62,257 nucleotides of DNA from Planctomycetaceae bacterium (GCA_018660825.1 JABJJO010000064.1:1-62257), one strand, 5' to 3'; shown: positions 7,522 to 18,061, numbered from the stretch's first letter. Program-made: numbers and translations. The notes: generated by a model from the letters alone, not told the origin.

Positions 7522-10500
7522 TTAGGCAGCTTTGGACACATGTGTGTCATCCAATGAAATACTTCCGTCCGCCGCGACATCTTCAAAACGGACAGAGACC
7601 TGTTTGCTGACGCCAGACTCCTGCATTGTTACGCCATAGAGGGTATCCGCAGCGGTCATTGTTTTTTTTGAGTGGGTGACAATGACAAACCGTGACCAGT
7701 CGAGGAATCCTTTCAGTACATTGATAAAACGTCCGATGTTGGCTTCGTCAAACGGCGCATCGACCTCATCCAATATGCAAAACGGACTTGGGCGGAATTG
7801 GAAAATCGCCAACAGTAACGAGACCGCGGTCAGTGCTTTTTCTCCACCACTTAATAATGAAATGTTAATCAACGGCTTGCCCGGGGGTGAAGTAATGATT
7901 TCTACTCCAGCCTCGAGTACATCAACACCTTCTTCAAGAACAATATCAGCTTGGCCACCTCCAAAAGTCTGCCGATATAATGCTTGGAAGTTTATACGGA
8001 TTTGTTCTAGCGTCTCAAGGAACAATCGGCGACTATCGGCATTGATGCGTTGAATGATCCGTTCGAGCGTTTCTTTGGCCTTAGTGAGATCGTTGAACTG
8101 TGCAGACAGGACGTCAAATCGTGATTCTAGGTCATTGAGTTCACCGAGGGCTTCCATATTCACGGCGCCAATATTATTGATCTTACTTCGTAATGTCGCT
8201 ATTTCTTCTTCCACTTGTTCGCGTTGTTCGATTTCGGCGTCGGTTTCATTTTCGACGTGTAAGTTAGCAATCTCAATACCGTAATCTTCGCGGAGGCGAT
8301 CCTGTAGCGCCCTGCGTTCTAGTCGTAATTCACGACTATTAAGCTCGCGATCGTGTTTTTCCTTGGTGATACTCTCCATGGCGGATTGAGTTGAGGCGAG
8401 TGCGTTAGCGATTTGTCGCCTTTGTTGTTCACACTCGGCAACCTGTTGACGTAGTTCTTGGTTAAAGGTGCGGTGTTGATCTTTAGTCAAATAAAGTTCG
8501 GCTAACGCGGAAGTACCACTTAAAATATGCATCCTACTTTGCATGGCGTTTGTCGTAGTTTCACGCAGCAAGTCGGTTTGTTCGTGACAAATGGATTTGC
8601 GTTCCTCATGGTCAAATGCAAATTGATCAAGCTGTGTTTGCAGAGCGGTGCATTGTTGTTCAGTTTTTCCAAGTGTGATGCGCAGATCGGTGATTTTATT
8701 GAGAATCGTTTGGTGCTCTTTATCTAATATCTGCGCCGTCTGTTGGGATTCTTGGACAGTGACGATGTGTTGGTTGTGCGTCGTTTGTAAGTCAACGAGG
8801 GCGGTGTTTTGACGAGTCAGCGAGGTTTTATTCGCTTGTAGTTGGGCTTGCAACGAGTGGCGCTGTCCGTCGAGCTCAAACCCTTCATCGGCTAGGTGCG
8901 TGAGTTGTGCCTGATAGCCTTCTGTCGTGATATGGTGCTTAAGGATGGAGTGACGCTCGGAGTTGAGTTGAGCAACAGTATCATCGAGCTTAGCAGTCAA
9001 TGTGGATTGATTGTTTTCAATTCGTGTCAGCTCTGCTCGATGATCCTTGATTTGAGCAGTTAAGACGTAGATGTCTTGTTGCAATCCGCTAAGTTCCATT
9101 CGTCGTGAAACCAACCCAGTACAATTATCCGGCGGACCTACACAAACAGCCCCGTTACAGTCAACCAACTCGGCGTGAGGCGTTATAAGTCGCAAGCGCC
9201 CAAGATATCGTTTTGCTAGTGAGTGTGCGGTGGTGAGATCATCGACAATCCACGTGTTTGATAGGAGGACGGACAGCAGATTGCTGTATGCTGAATCAAT
9301 TTGTACAGCCTGGTCTAGCCGCCCAATAACGCCGGGAGTATCACTGATGTCAATTTGCGTTTCGGTTGCAGCAAGCGTTTGGAAGTTAATCACGCCCAAG
9401 CGAGTCTTTAGCAAGATCGTTCCATTGCTAATTTGCGCCAAGAGTTGATCATTGCTAGTAACAACCAACTGAGCCCGATCGCCCAGTGCGATATCGATCA
9501 ACCGGGCGGTATCGTATTCAGACTGCACCAGATCGGCAACGAGACCGATAATTCCCAGATCTTTATGCGCGCCCTCGTCCGCTTCCCTGAGCAGTTGGCT
9601 TACCGCGCCGTTGACACCTTCGCGTTGTTGTTCCAGCTCGGCAAGAATACTTTCGCGTTCGCGTTTGGCGGTCAAACGTTCGTTCAGTTGCGTTAGATTC
9701 TGTTGTCGCCGAGTCAGCAGTTGTTTTTGCTGTAAGCTTTCGCGCCGCAGCGTCTCCTCCTCAGCCTCAAGATCATGGATACGGTGTCCAAGTGCCTCTT
9801 CGATGTTTTGGAGGTTCAGCAAGTCGTTTTGAATTGTCGCTGCGGACGTTGCAGTGTCCGCGATAGTTTGTTCGATATTGTCGAACTGTTCTCTTAACTG
9901 AGAAGATTTGGATTCTAGCGTCTGGTAAGCGGATTGTGCTTGTGCGATATGTTGTGCGATATCACTTTGATGCTGTCGCGAAACCTCCGTCTGACGGCGC
10001 GCGTCACTCAGTTGTTGTTTGATGTCAGTGCTATCATTATCAAGCGTGCCGAGTGAGCGTAAGGTGGATTTGTGTTGTGCTTCACTCGCTTGCAGAGTCT
10101 GTTGCGTGTCAGCCATTCTGCCCTCAACACCGTCAGCGCCGTGAGCGGCTGTTGCTAACTGAATTCGCAAGCGAGCAATACGAGCCATGGTTTCATTGAG
10201 TCGTTGTGTTTGCTGTTCGTTAGTGGTCACGTGCTGCGCGATTTGTTCGCGGTTATCGCTTGCCAATTCTTCGTGGCGCTGAGCTTGTTGAGTGAGCGAT
10301 TCATTTTCCGATTCGAGCAACTGCAGGGATTGATTCCCCTGATCCTGCTGCTGGTGGTACTCAGACAGTTCAGCAGAAAATCGTTCAATATCCTCATCGA
10401 ACGATTTAAGTTGTTTCGAGAGCTGCCGCCACTGCACCATGCCAATTTGTGTTCGCAATTGTTGCAAGCGATCAGTGAATTCCTTGTAACGTCGTGCTTT

Positions 10501-11133
10501 GGTTGCTTGATTGCGAACTGCCTTTAGGCGGCCTTCGACTTCCTCGACGATGTCGGACAGTCTCGTCAGATTTTGGTCGACTCGTCCAAGCCGCCGCAGT
10601 GCTTCGATCTTTTTTGCCTTGAAGCGACTGATCCCCGCGGCTTCCTCGAATATTTGTCGGCGATCTTTGGCCGATGCTTCGAGCATTCGCGCAACCTTGC
10701 CCTGTTCAATGATGCTGTAGGCATCCGCACCGATACCTGTTCCACGAATCAGAGTTTTGATATCTTTAAGACGGCAGGGCTCGTCGTTTATTAAGTACTC
10801 CCCTTCGCCGCTGCGATACACTCGTCGAGTTACCCGTACTTCTGCCGAGTCGAGTGGTAGAATGTCATTCGTGTTGTCGAAGATGATCGTTGCCTCGGCA
10901 ACATTGACTTCACGTCGAGTGCTGCCCGTTGGACACTTGAAAATAACGTCCGTCATTTCCTTGCCACGCAGGCTTTTGGCACTAGATGTTCCAAGCACCC
11001 ATTTTACGGCGTCAACAATATTTGACTTTCCAGACCCATTGGGTCCCACCACCACGGTAATTCCCGCTGGGAATTCAAACCGCGTCTTCTCCGCGAAGCT
11101 TTTAAAGCCGGTAAGTTCCAGTGCTTTGAGCAT
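7522..11133 (-). CDS. smc: Chromosome segregation protein SMC
   Basis: Condensin-type ATPase that organises and segregates the chromosome. Walker A GPNGSGKS sits at residues 30-37. Two long glutamine-rich coiled coils flank a hinge at about 510-670 (EGVNGAVSQLL then IGLVADLV). The ABC signature LSGGEKALTAV and Walker B CILDEVDAPFDEAN lie near the C-terminus. Length 1203 matches bacterial SMC (about 1180). It lies 62 bases downstream of the FlgI-like/HEAT gene on the same strand. No scpA/scpB genes are in the window. Confidence 0.97.
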   Translation of the reverse strand: MLKALELTGFKSFAEKTRFEFPAGITVVVGPNGSGKSNIVDAVKWVLGTSSAKSLRGKEMTDVIFKCPTGSTRREVNVAEATIIFDNTNDILPLDSAEVRVTRRVYRSGEGEYLINDEPCRLKDIKTLIRGTGIGADAYSIIEQGKVARMLEASAKDRRQIFEEAAGISRFKAKKIEALRRLGRVDQNLTRLSDIVEEVEGRLKAVRNQATKARRYKEFTDRLQQLRTQIGMVQWRQLSKQLKSFDEDIERFSAELSEYHQQQDQGNQSLQLLESENESLTQQAQRHEELASDNREQIAQHVTTNEQQTQRLNETMARIARLRIQLATAAHGADGVEGRMADTQQTLQASEAQHKSTLRSLGTLDNDSTDIKQQLSDARRQTEVSRQHQSDIAQHIAQAQSAYQTLESKSSQLREQFDNIEQTIADTATSAATIQNDLLNLQNIEEALGHRIHDLEAEEETLRRESLQQKQLLTRRQQNLTQLNERLTAKRERESILAELEQQREGVNGAVSQLLREADEGAHKDLGIIGLVADLVQSEYDTARLIDIALGDRAQLVVTSNDQLLAQISNGTILLKTRLGVINFQTLAATETQIDISDTPGVIGRLDQAVQIDSAYSNLLSVLLSNTWIVDDLTTAHSLAKRYLGRLRLITPHAELVDCNGAVCVGPPDNCTGLVSRRMELSGLQQDIYVLTAQIKDHRAELTRIENNQSTLTAKLDDTVAQLNSERHSILKHHITTEGYQAQLTHLADEGFELDGQRHSLQAQLQANKTSLTRQNTALVDLQTTHNQHIVTVQESQQTAQILDKEHQTILNKITDLRITLGKTEQQCTALQTQLDQFAFDHEERKSICHEQTDLLRETTTNAMQSRMHILSGTSALAELYLTKDQHRTFNQELRQQVAECEQQRRQIANALASTQSAMESITKEKHDRELNSRELRLERRALQDRLREDYGIEIANLHVENETDAEIEQREQVEEEIATLRSKINNIGAVNMEALGELNDLESRFDVLSAQFNDLTKAKETLERIIQRINADSRRLFLETLEQIRINFQALYRQTFGGGQADIVLEEGVDVLEAGVEIITSPPGKPLINISLLSGGEKALTAVSLLLAIFQFRPSPFCILDEVDAPFDEANIGRFINVLKGFLDWSRFVIVTHSKKTMTAADTLYGVTMQESGVSKQVSVRFEDVAADGSISLDDTHVSKAA

Positions 11134-11195
11134 GGGGCGAATTGTTTTTCGGGTCAGAAACTAAGAAACGGTAAATGTAATTTGGGCGGGATACA

Positions 11196-13046
11196 CTAGA
11201 AAGAGGGAAGCCAGGACTTGGTTTTTTCCCATAAGCTTGAGTCAGTTTGAGGGCGAACGTCTGGGTTGTTGGCAGTTTGCACGCGTTGGGAATTGCGGTT
11301 TTGAGTAGTGGATTCGGATTCTCCGAGCCGATTAAAAAACATTTCCGGCATTGGGTTCGACACGGTGATGCCGGTTGAATTGGCTGTGTCGCGGTTGTAT
11401 GACCAGACGGGGCGAGGGCGAACACCGATGAGGATACGGGCATTAATTGCGTTTTGGGTGCGAGCCGATTGCAAACAATCAACGATTTCGGAATATCCAC
11501 CGCCGACTTTCGCAATTCCCCGCACTACGTCTTCAAGATTGGTAGTGGTTGTCGCAAAGCGGTCCGGTTTTCCTGCAGTAAAACAACTGATTTGCAGCTT
11601 CCCGCTGCCTTCGTTTTTAATCAAAATATGGTTGCCAGCGTAAATGAGTTGCTTCGGTGTCACCTTAATTCCGTTGCCGAAGACCACAATTTCGGCTCGA
11701 TTTGCCATTGAGACGTGGATCATTGCTGAGGCGGTGGAGGCGACGTGATGGTAGGTAAATCCAGGATAGTGCATTCCTGAAACCAAGGGGGAACCTGGAT
11801 TACGTTTCCACAATGCTGTGAATGCACCGTAGCGGGTTTCTGCACTGTCGGATTCCATTAATTCAGTAATACCGTCGAGGGCGCTGACGTGGTCCATCCC
11901 AGCTAGGGCGGTTAATGCATGCCAGCGGAAGGCCATATGTGTCTCTGCGAGGTCGGTGAGGACAGGTGCTGCCTCGGCTTCGCCGAGATAGGCTAATGCT
12001 TCAGCGGAATAGAATTGTACTTCTGGATCGCTTGATTGGATGCCCATTTGTAGCATCGAAACGGCATCTTTCCCAATAGCCTCGAGTTGCAGAGCAGCCT
12101 CGGCAGAGGATGTTGGTTCGAGAAGTTTGGATAATAGCAGTTCCATGCGTTCTCGCTGATCGCCGACGTTTTCGGCAACAACGATACGGTTGATGACGTT
12201 CATATATCGGGAGACGTTATTACGATAACTTGCATGGACAGACAGTTCGATATAATTGTCGCGTTGAGCACTAGCAACGCCAGATTTACTCCGTTGGTGG
12301 TATTGTAAAAATCGTTTGTTTATTGAGGAACTGATCCGTGTGCTTGTGCGGACGCTGGCGTGTTTTGATTTTACGACGAGCCCAAGTGGACGGTCCATTT
12401 GGGAAATGCCGCCCCCGAGGATCAAGCCGGTGTGCTCGTTATTTGAGTCGTCGTTGCCACGGAACACAGAACGAACCAAAATAGGCCCGTCGGCTAGAGC
12501 TGCGACATGACCGCTGTGAACGGCTTGATTTAAAACAGCGATTTCCCGCATTCTAGAACGCAACAACCACCCGTCACGCAGGCTTGTTGTGTTGGAATGT
12601 GCAGGTAGCCGGACTTCAATATCAAAATGATCGCCCTTGCGCACCCCCGGCGGTAAATAGCCACGAGCAAGGATTAGAGAAGTGTTGGAAGAATCCAACA
12701 ACTGACTAGGGTTTTCGACCTCATGAGTCAGCATTTCATCGGTTAATAGTGATCGATGGGCGCCAGTTGGTGGGGCACTACCACTGTTATTGAGCGAGTT
12801 GGCGAGGCCGATACTTTCGACCTTAAGGTAGTTCATGCCAATAGCGATGGAAAGGTCGCCGATGGTTAACGCGGTTTTTTCGGGTTTTTCACCGATCAAA
12901 TTTTGTAGTTGAGTCTTACCGGGAATCTTGTCGGCTAGGCTACACCCAGAGAATAATGCGATTGGAGCAGTGACAGCAAACAAAATGGCGAAAATAGTAA
13001 TTCGTTTATTTAGTTTACGGCGAGCAGAAACGTAATGAAAACTCAT
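11196..13046 (-). CDS. FlgI-like domain lipoprotein with HEAT repeats
   Basis: Function unknown. I choose ATG 13046: it gives a basic stretch (RRKLNKR), a hydrophobic segment and a lipobox-like FSGC with Cys at residue 35, so the protein is probably a secreted lipoprotein. The next about 200 residues resemble the flagellar P-ring protein FlgI (GVRKGDHFDIEVRLP, TSLRDGWLLRSRM, then a small-residue ILV segment). Around residues 310-420 are HEAT-type helical repeats (DPEVQFYSAEALAYLGEAEA and a second unit with FRWHALTALAGM). The C-terminal part is a beta-rich domain of no clear family. No flagellar gene is nearby, so a role outside the flagellum is likely. Upstream of smc on the same strand. Confidence 0.7.
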   Translation of the reverse strand: MSFHYVSARRKLNKRITIFAILFAVTAPIALFSGCSLADKIPGKTQLQNLIGEKPEKTALTIGDLSIAIGMNYLKVESIGLANSLNNSGSAPPTGAHRSLLTDEMLTHEVENPSQLLDSSNTSLILARGYLPPGVRKGDHFDIEVRLPAHSNTTSLRDGWLLRSRMREIAVLNQAVHSGHVAALADGPILVRSVFRGNDDSNNEHTGLILGGGISQMDRPLGLVVKSKHASVRTSTRISSSINKRFLQYHQRSKSGVASAQRDNYIELSVHASYRNNVSRYMNVINRIVVAENVGDQRERMELLLSKLLEPTSSAEAALQLEAIGKDAVSMLQMGIQSSDPEVQFYSAEALAYLGEAEAAPVLTDLAETHMAFRWHALTALAGMDHVSALDGITELMESDSAETRYGAFTALWKRNPGSPLVSGMHYPGFTYHHVASTASAMIHVSMANRAEIVVFGNGIKVTPKQLIYAGNHILIKNEGSGKLQISCFTAGKPDRFATTTTNLEDVVRGIAKVGGGYSEIVDCLQSARTQNAINARILIGVRPRPVWSYNRDTANSTGITVSNPMPEMFFNRLGESESTTQNRNSQRVQTANNPDVRPQTDSSLWEKTKSWLPSF

Positions 13047-13274
13047 GCGGTCGATAACTCCGAAAGGCATGCATTTATATAAAAGTATTAGGGGCGCGCA
13101 GTGTTTTACTGCTAACGCACTACAGTCACTGTTGAGCGTTTGATTTAAGCCCAAAAAATAATGGTTTTAGCCGTTTTAGGTCAATACCATTGTGCTAGCA
13201 CGTGGTGTTGACCTAGGAGCGCCTAGTGCTTCCGGAGGCGGAATTTGCAGGCTTGGAAATTAAAAGGCGAGCTG

Positions 13275-13523
13275 CTAAGGCGGGTCGTGCCCGCCTTCGC
13301 ACCAAGGATGACAGCGAAAGATACGCCAGACACCTTTGAGGCTGCCGCGTATGGGACCGTATTTTTCTACGGCAAGAATAAAATAACTGCTGCATGATGG
13401 ATGAAAACGGCAGTTTTTCCCAAGTAGGGGACTCAACAGAATTTGATAGAGTCGTACACCGGTGATGAGGATTTTACCTAGAACATGAAAGCACCATTTA
13501 ACGAACTGCTGTAATGCGTTCAT
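13275..13523 (-). CDS. yidD: Membrane protein insertion efficiency factor YidD
   Basis: Small inner-membrane-associated protein that aids YidC-dependent insertion. Typical signature: [22 protein letters not shown] with the conserved Cys pair and a C-terminal [15 protein letters not shown]. Length 82 is normal. Its ATG overlaps the rnpA stop by four bases (13520-13523), indicating translational coupling. Confidence 0.95.
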   Translation of the reverse strand: MNALQQFVKWCFHVLGKILITGVRLYQILLSPLLGKNCRFHPSCSSYFILAVEKYGPIRGSLKGVWRIFRCHPWCEGGHDPP

Positions 13524-13927
13524 GAATTGTTGCGGTGGCTAGACAACTGTTGAATTGCTTGGGGAATTAATTGATTGAGTGATGTATCAATTGCGTGAGA
13601 ATCGCAAGCAGCACCTTTCCGTGAGCGAACGACGATATCAAATCCGCCAAGATGGTGTTGTTGCCTGCAGCGGAACGCTTCGCGAATACGCCGTTTCCAG
13701 CGGTTTCGCACAACAGCGTTGCCAACTTGTTTGGAGATTGACAATCCGAGTCGGTTGTGACCTAAGTCGTTGGTGCAGACGTTTAAGACAAGAGTGCGAT
13801 TATTGCAATGAACCCCACTGTGGTATACTCGCTTAAATTCTGCTGGGACTAACAGTCGCCTAGATTTGGGAAATGATAGGTTCCTATTGATGTTGTCGTC
13901 GTTTTCCCTGCGATCAATGTTCTCCAT
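13520..13927 (-). CDS. rnpA: Ribonuclease P protein component
   Basis: Protein subunit of RNase P, which matures tRNA 5' ends together with an RNA subunit. The RNR motif appears as [15 protein letters not shown], after an N-terminal [20 protein letters not shown] substrate-binding segment. Length 135 is slightly longer than usual because of a polar N-terminal extension. It begins 5 bases after the J-domain gene and overlaps yidD. rpmH, the usual neighbour, is absent here. Confidence 0.95.
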   Translation of the reverse strand: MENIDRRENDDNINRNLSFPKSRRLLVPAEFKRVYHSGVHCNNRTLVLNVCTNDLGHNRLGLSISKQVGNAVVRNRWKRRIREAFRCRQQHHLGGFDIVVRSRKGAACDSHAIDTSLNQLIPQAIQQLSSHRNNS

Positions 13928-13932
13928 GGAAT

Positions 13933-14814
13933 TTACCAGTTGATTTGAGTGCGTGGGTTTGCTTGCTGTAATGCGGCGATTTGTTCAACAAGTTCGGCGG
14001 GCGGTTCGTCAGGAAGGTAGATTTGCGTAATCACAAACAAATTGCCTTTACCTGTTTTGTGAGTCACTCCATGTTGTTTTACCCGGAACCGTTTCCCGCT
14101 AGGTGTACCGGCGGGAATTTTAAGTGTGATTGCACTATACGGCGTCGGGATATCGAGTTCCGTACCTTGTAGTGCTTCGGCTAGCGTCAACGGCATTGTT
14201 AATTCGAGGTCGTTACCATTACGCCGATAGTCTGGATGGGGTGCAACTTTGATTGTCAGCAAGATGTCGCCGTTGGGTCCGCCATTGTTTCCGGGGTATC
14301 CTTTCCCTTTGAGGCGAATTTTTTGCCCGCTTTCGATACCAGCAGGAATGGTGACTTGCACGGCGCTCGTATTTCCATTGGCCCCGACTGTATCCACTGA
14401 CGCTTTACCTCCAATCACAGCGGTAGCGAAGGGGATTTCTAATTTGTCTTCGAGGCTTTGGCCTTTCGTTGGGCGTGGACTCTGAGGTCGTCTGCCTGTA
14501 TTGAAGAACTGTTCAAAACCACCACCTCCACCACCAAATAGTGACTCAAGATCAGCACCGGCGAAAGGGTTCCCGCCGCCGCCCTGCGCCATGTTTTCAA
14601 ATCCTTCGCCAAACTGATCATATTGTGAGCGTTTGGTCTCATCGGAGAGGACATCATAGGCGTGTTGTACTTCTTGAAATTTCGATTTAGCGCTAGCATC
14701 ATCTGGATTCATATCCGGATGATACTTGCGGGCAAGTTCTCGATATGCTTTTTGAATTTCTTTTTTATCGGCGCCTCGAGATAGCCCCAATGTTTTGTAG
14801 TAGTCGTTGCTCAT
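13933..14814 (-). CDS. DnaJ/CbpA-type J-domain co-chaperone
   Basis: Class II Hsp40 that stimulates DnaK ATPase. J domain at residues 4-70 with the catalytic HPD tripeptide (32-34), a Gly/Phe-rich linker (75-105), and two C-terminal substrate-binding beta domains ([21 protein letters not shown] and [21 protein letters not shown]). There is no CxxCxGxG zinc region, so it is CbpA-like rather than DnaJ. Length 293. First gene of a compact minus-strand operon with rnpA and yidD. Confidence 0.93.
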   Translation of the reverse strand: MSNDYYKTLGLSRGADKKEIQKAYRELARKYHPDMNPDDASAKSKFQEVQHAYDVLSDETKRSQYDQFGEGFENMAQGGGGNPFAGADLESLFGGGGGGFEQFFNTGRRPQSPRPTKGQSLEDKLEIPFATAVIGGKASVDTVGANGNTSAVQVTIPAGIESGQKIRLKGKGYPGNNGGPNGDILLTIKVAPHPDYRRNGNDLELTMPLTLAEALQGTELDIPTPYSAITLKIPAGTPSGKRFRVKQHGVTHKTGKGNLFVITQIYLPDEPPAELVEQIAALQQANPRTQINW

Positions 14815-14964
14815 GAGTTGTCGTCGTACTGCGGTTGGTTGCGTCTAATAAATAATTGGTTATTCTCGTATTCTCTATTGGGATTGTAGAGGTGCGCCTA
14901 GTAAACTGACAAGCCGTAACTGTTTTCGTATGTCGCCCCAAAGATTTTAACGTTGAGTATTGAG

Positions 14965-16530
14965 ATGAGTCGAATTTATACTTTTGATGTAGTTGCTCGT
15001 TCCCGCGTAGCGTTTTGGTCTACGATTGTTTTGTTGGGTCTAATCGGATTTCTTGGTGTGCCGGTTTACGGGCAGGGCGGAGTGATTGATTTTCAAATTG
15101 TGGATGCGGAAAGCAAAGAGCAGATTCCGGCCCGCATCCACCTGTGGAATAGCAAAGGTGTGGCGGTGCGAGCATTCGGGATGCCATTTTTTCATGACCA
15201 TTTCGTATCCGCAGGCAAAGTGCGTCTGCGGCTTAAAGCAGATCGGTATCAATTTGAAATTGAACGCGGTCCGGAATATCGCATTCACCGTGGAAATTTT
15301 ACGATGTTGCCTGGTGCAAGAGAGCAGAAGATCATTCCATTAAAGCGGTTTGTCGACATGAAAAAGGAAGGTTGGTGGTCGGGCGACCTGCATATTCATC
15401 GCAAGCTTGAGGATATAGAGCTTCTTATGCAAGCAGAGGATTTGCATATTGCTCCAGTGATCACTTGGTGGAATAAGAACAACCTGTGGGCGGAAAGTCC
15501 ATTACCGGAGGAACTGTTACATCAATTTGACGGCGACCGGTTTTATCACGTGCTCAGTGGCGAGGACGAACGCGACGGGGGCGCTTTGATTTATCATCAC
15601 TTGCGCAGCCCCCATAATATTGTTAGCGGCGAAAGAGAGGTGCCGTCATCGATGAAGTTCTTGCAGGAAATTCATCAACATGCCGGCGTGCATGTGGATA
15701 TCGAGAAACCGTTTTGGTGGGATGTGCCCGTATGGATTGCTAGCGGGATGGTGGATTCCATTGGTATTAACAACAATCACATGCAGCGAGGCAAAATGGA
15801 CAATACTGAAGCTTGGGGCAAACCTCGCGATAAACAGTTGTTTAATGGCAAGCTGGCTAACGGAAAATGGTCACAGCATATTTACTATCAGATACTTAAT
15901 TCGGGTCATCGAATTCCACCATCTGCTGGTAGCGCCTCCGGTGTGCTACATAGCCCAGTTGGATATAACCGCGTCTACGTATATTGCGGTGAGGAATTTA
16001 GTTGGGACACGTGGTGGGCGAACCTGCGGGCTGGAAAAGTGGTAGTAACCAATGGGCCGATGTTGCGTCCGCGAGTCAATGGCGAGTTGCCTGGTCATGT
16101 CTTTAAGGCTGCGGCTGGAGAAACGGTTACTTTGTCGCCAACGCTGAGTTTGGCATTTCAAGAAAAGGTCGAGTATTTGGAGATTATTCGAGATGGAATT
16201 GTGGTAGAAAATGTGCGTTTGGACGCTTACGCGAAGATGGGCGGGCGGCTACCGGATATAGAATTCACCGAGAGTGGCTGGATTATGATTCGTGCCGTCA
16301 CCAATTATCCAAAATCTTATCGTTTAGCTAGTACGGGGCCGTATTATGTGGAGATTGATGGAAAACGCCGCATCAGCGAGATGTCGAGCCAGTTCTTTAT
16401 TGATTGGCTCAAGGAGCGGCAAGGTAAGATCAAACTGGCCCCAGGGGCTGAGCGAGATGAAGTAATGCAGTACTACGTAGGTGCGCAGAAATATTGGGAA
16501 TCCGTGCGGCAAGCGGCGAATGCCGACTAA
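14965..16530 (+). CDS. Exported CehA/McbA-family metallohydrolase (PHP-like)
   Basis: Predicted secreted hydrolase. A signal-anchor segment spans about residues 13-36 and ends before GQGG. A small beta domain (about 38-120) is followed by a PHP-like metal site: SGDLHIHR, later HQHAGVHVDIEKPFWW, and a HSP segment. The C-terminal SWDTWWANLRAGKVVVTNGP is typical of the CehA/McbA family, whose founding members are carbaryl hydrolases; many members in planctomycetes have no known substrate. Start ATG 14965 chosen; a TTG at 14953 in frame would add four residues. No true substrate can be named. Confidence 0.72.
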   Translation: MSRIYTFDVVARSRVAFWSTIVLLGLIGFLGVPVYGQGGVIDFQIVDAESKEQIPARIHLWNSKGVAVRAFGMPFFHDHFVSAGKVRLRLKADRYQFEIERGPEYRIHRGNFTMLPGAREQKIIPLKRFVDMKKEGWWSGDLHIHRKLEDIELLMQAEDLHIAPVITWWNKNNLWAESPLPEELLHQFDGDRFYHVLSGEDERDGGALIYHHLRSPHNIVSGEREVPSSMKFLQEIHQHAGVHVDIEKPFWWDVPVWIASGMVDSIGINNNHMQRGKMDNTEAWGKPRDKQLFNGKLANGKWSQHIYYQILNSGHRIPPSAGSASGVLHSPVGYNRVYVYCGEEFSWDTWWANLRAGKVVVTNGPMLRPRVNGELPGHVFKAAAGETVTLSPTLSLAFQEKVEYLEIIRDGIVVENVRLDAYAKMGGRLPDIEFTESGWIMIRAVTNYPKSYRLASTGPYYVEIDGKRRISEMSSQFFIDWLKERQGKIKLAPGAERDEVMQYYVGAQKYWESVRQAANAD

Positions 16531-16600
16531 CGTTGTTGATTTGTGTTATCATGGACACATCAGAAATACAGTTGTTTGTTAATCAGAAAAGGGGCTTGTG

Positions 16601-18061
16601 ATGGGCTTTCGTAATCGTCGCCAATTTCTAGAAGAATCGATGCTTGCTGCAGCCGCTGCTGCCGCTGTAGGTTCGCCGGCTATTTCATATGGCTTTGAAG
16701 ATCAAAGTAGTAGCCCCAATGAAAAACTAGGCGTTGCTGTTGTTGGCGTTCGCGGTCGTGGTGGTAGTCATATCGGTGCGTTCGCTGGTCGTAAAGATAC
16801 TGAGATTCTTTACATCTGTGACGCGGATCGAGATGTGGGGGCTCGTCGAGCCGCTGAAGTTGGCAAACGCCAAGGTGGTAATGTCCCTAAATTCGAAGAA
16901 GATATTCGAAAAGTACTTGAAGATAATCGTGTCGATATTGTCAGTATCGCGACACCTAACCACTGGCATGCATTGGCTGCTATTTGGTCTATGCAGGCTG
17001 GCAAAGATGTTTATGTTGAAAAGCCTGTCAGCCATAACGTAAGCGAAGGTCGTCGTATCGTCGAAACCGCTCGCAAATATAATCGTATCTGTCAAACTGG
17101 TACGCAATCTCGCAGCAACCCCGGCATGATCGAACTGGTGAAGTTCGTCCAAAGCGGCAAAATTGGCGAAGTCACTGTCGCTCGTGGACTTTGCTATAAA
17201 CGTCGTAATTCAATTGGTACCCGAGGTAAGTATGCCGCTCCCGGTAGTGTTAACTATGATCTTTGGTTGGGACCTGCGCCTAACAAAGATCATGTCTCAC
17301 GACCCCAGTTTCATTACGATTGGCACTGGCAATGGGATTACGGGAATGGCGACCTTGGTAACCAAGGCATCCATCAGATGGACATTGCGCGGTGGGGATT
17401 AGGTGTCGATCGCTTTGCTGTCTCTACGCTGAGTTACGGTGGTCGCTTTAGTTATGTCGATGCCGGTGACACTGCTAACACGCAAGTCGTCTCTCATGGC
17501 TACGGCAAGAAGTCTTTGATTTTCGAAGTGCGTGGACTGGAAACATCAGCCTACAAAGGTGCTAAAATTGGCGTTATCTTTGAAGGCACCGAAGGTTACG
17601 CCGTTTGTCCGTCATACAATTCGGGTTCTGCTTTCGATAAAGATGGAAATCTGCTTAAGACGTTCTCCGGAACTGGAAATCACTTTGATAACTTTATCCA
17701 AGCAGTACGAGCCCGAGATCATAAAGTGCTCAATGCGGATATCGAAGAAGGCCACTTGTCCAGTGCACTATGTCACCTGGGTAATATTTCTCTTCGTACC
17801 GGTGGGCCTCTGAACATTGAAAAAGCCGCGAAAAGCCTCAAGGCGCATCGTTCGCAAGATGATGTGCAGGATACGTTTGATCGGACCTTGGCTCATGCTA
17901 AATCCAATAACTCCGATTTTGAAACGACTCCCTTTCAATTCGGGTCGTTGTTGGAAATCAATCCTGAAGATGAGTCGATTGTTGGTAATGAAACTGCTAG
18001 CTATCAACTCTCAAGAGAATATCGTGAGCCCTTTGCAGTACCTGCTGCAGGGCAGGTCTAG
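16601..18061 (+). CDS. Tat-exported Gfo/Idh/MocA family oxidoreductase
   Basis: Likely periplasmic NAD(P)-dependent sugar or inositol oxidoreductase, or a glycosidase of the same fold. A twin-arginine signal RRQFLEES with an alanine-rich hydrophobic core leads the protein. The Rossmann domain shows VAVVGVRGRGGSH and the family motif EKPVSHN after VDIVSIATPNHWHA. The C-terminal substrate domain carries GNQGIHQMDIARW. ATG 16601 has AGGGG about 8 bases upstream; GTG 16598 is the alternative. Codon usage looks more regular than in neighbours, which suggests strong expression. The gene ends 52 bases before an intrinsic terminator. Confidence 0.88.
   Translation: MGFRNRRQFLEESMLAAAAAAAVGSPAISYGFEDQSSSPNEKLGVAVVGVRGRGGSHIGAFAGRKDTEILYICDADRDVGARRAAEVGKRQGGNVPKFEEDIRKVLEDNRVDIVSIATPNHWHALAAIWSMQAGKDVYVEKPVSHNVSEGRRIVETARKYNRICQTGTQSRSNPGMIELVKFVQSGKIGEVTVARGLCYKRRNSIGTRGKYAAPGSVNYDLWLGPAPNKDHVSRPQFHYDWHWQWDYGNGDLGNQGIHQMDIARWGLGVDRFAVSTLSYGGRFSYVDAGDTANTQVVSHGYGKKSLIFEVRGLETSAYKGAKIGVIFEGTEGYAVCPSYNSGSAFDKDGNLLKTFSGTGNHFDNFIQAVRARDHKVLNADIEEGHLSSALCHLGNISLRTGGPLNIEKAAKSLKAHRSQDDVQDTFDRTLAHAKSNNSDFETTPFQFGSLLEINPEDESIVGNETASYQLSREYREPFAVPAAGQV

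Noticed and set aside
11102-11515. Open frame on the minus strand overlapping smc 5' end and the FlgI-like gene
   Set aside because: It lies in another frame over two well-supported genes and its translation has no family resemblance.
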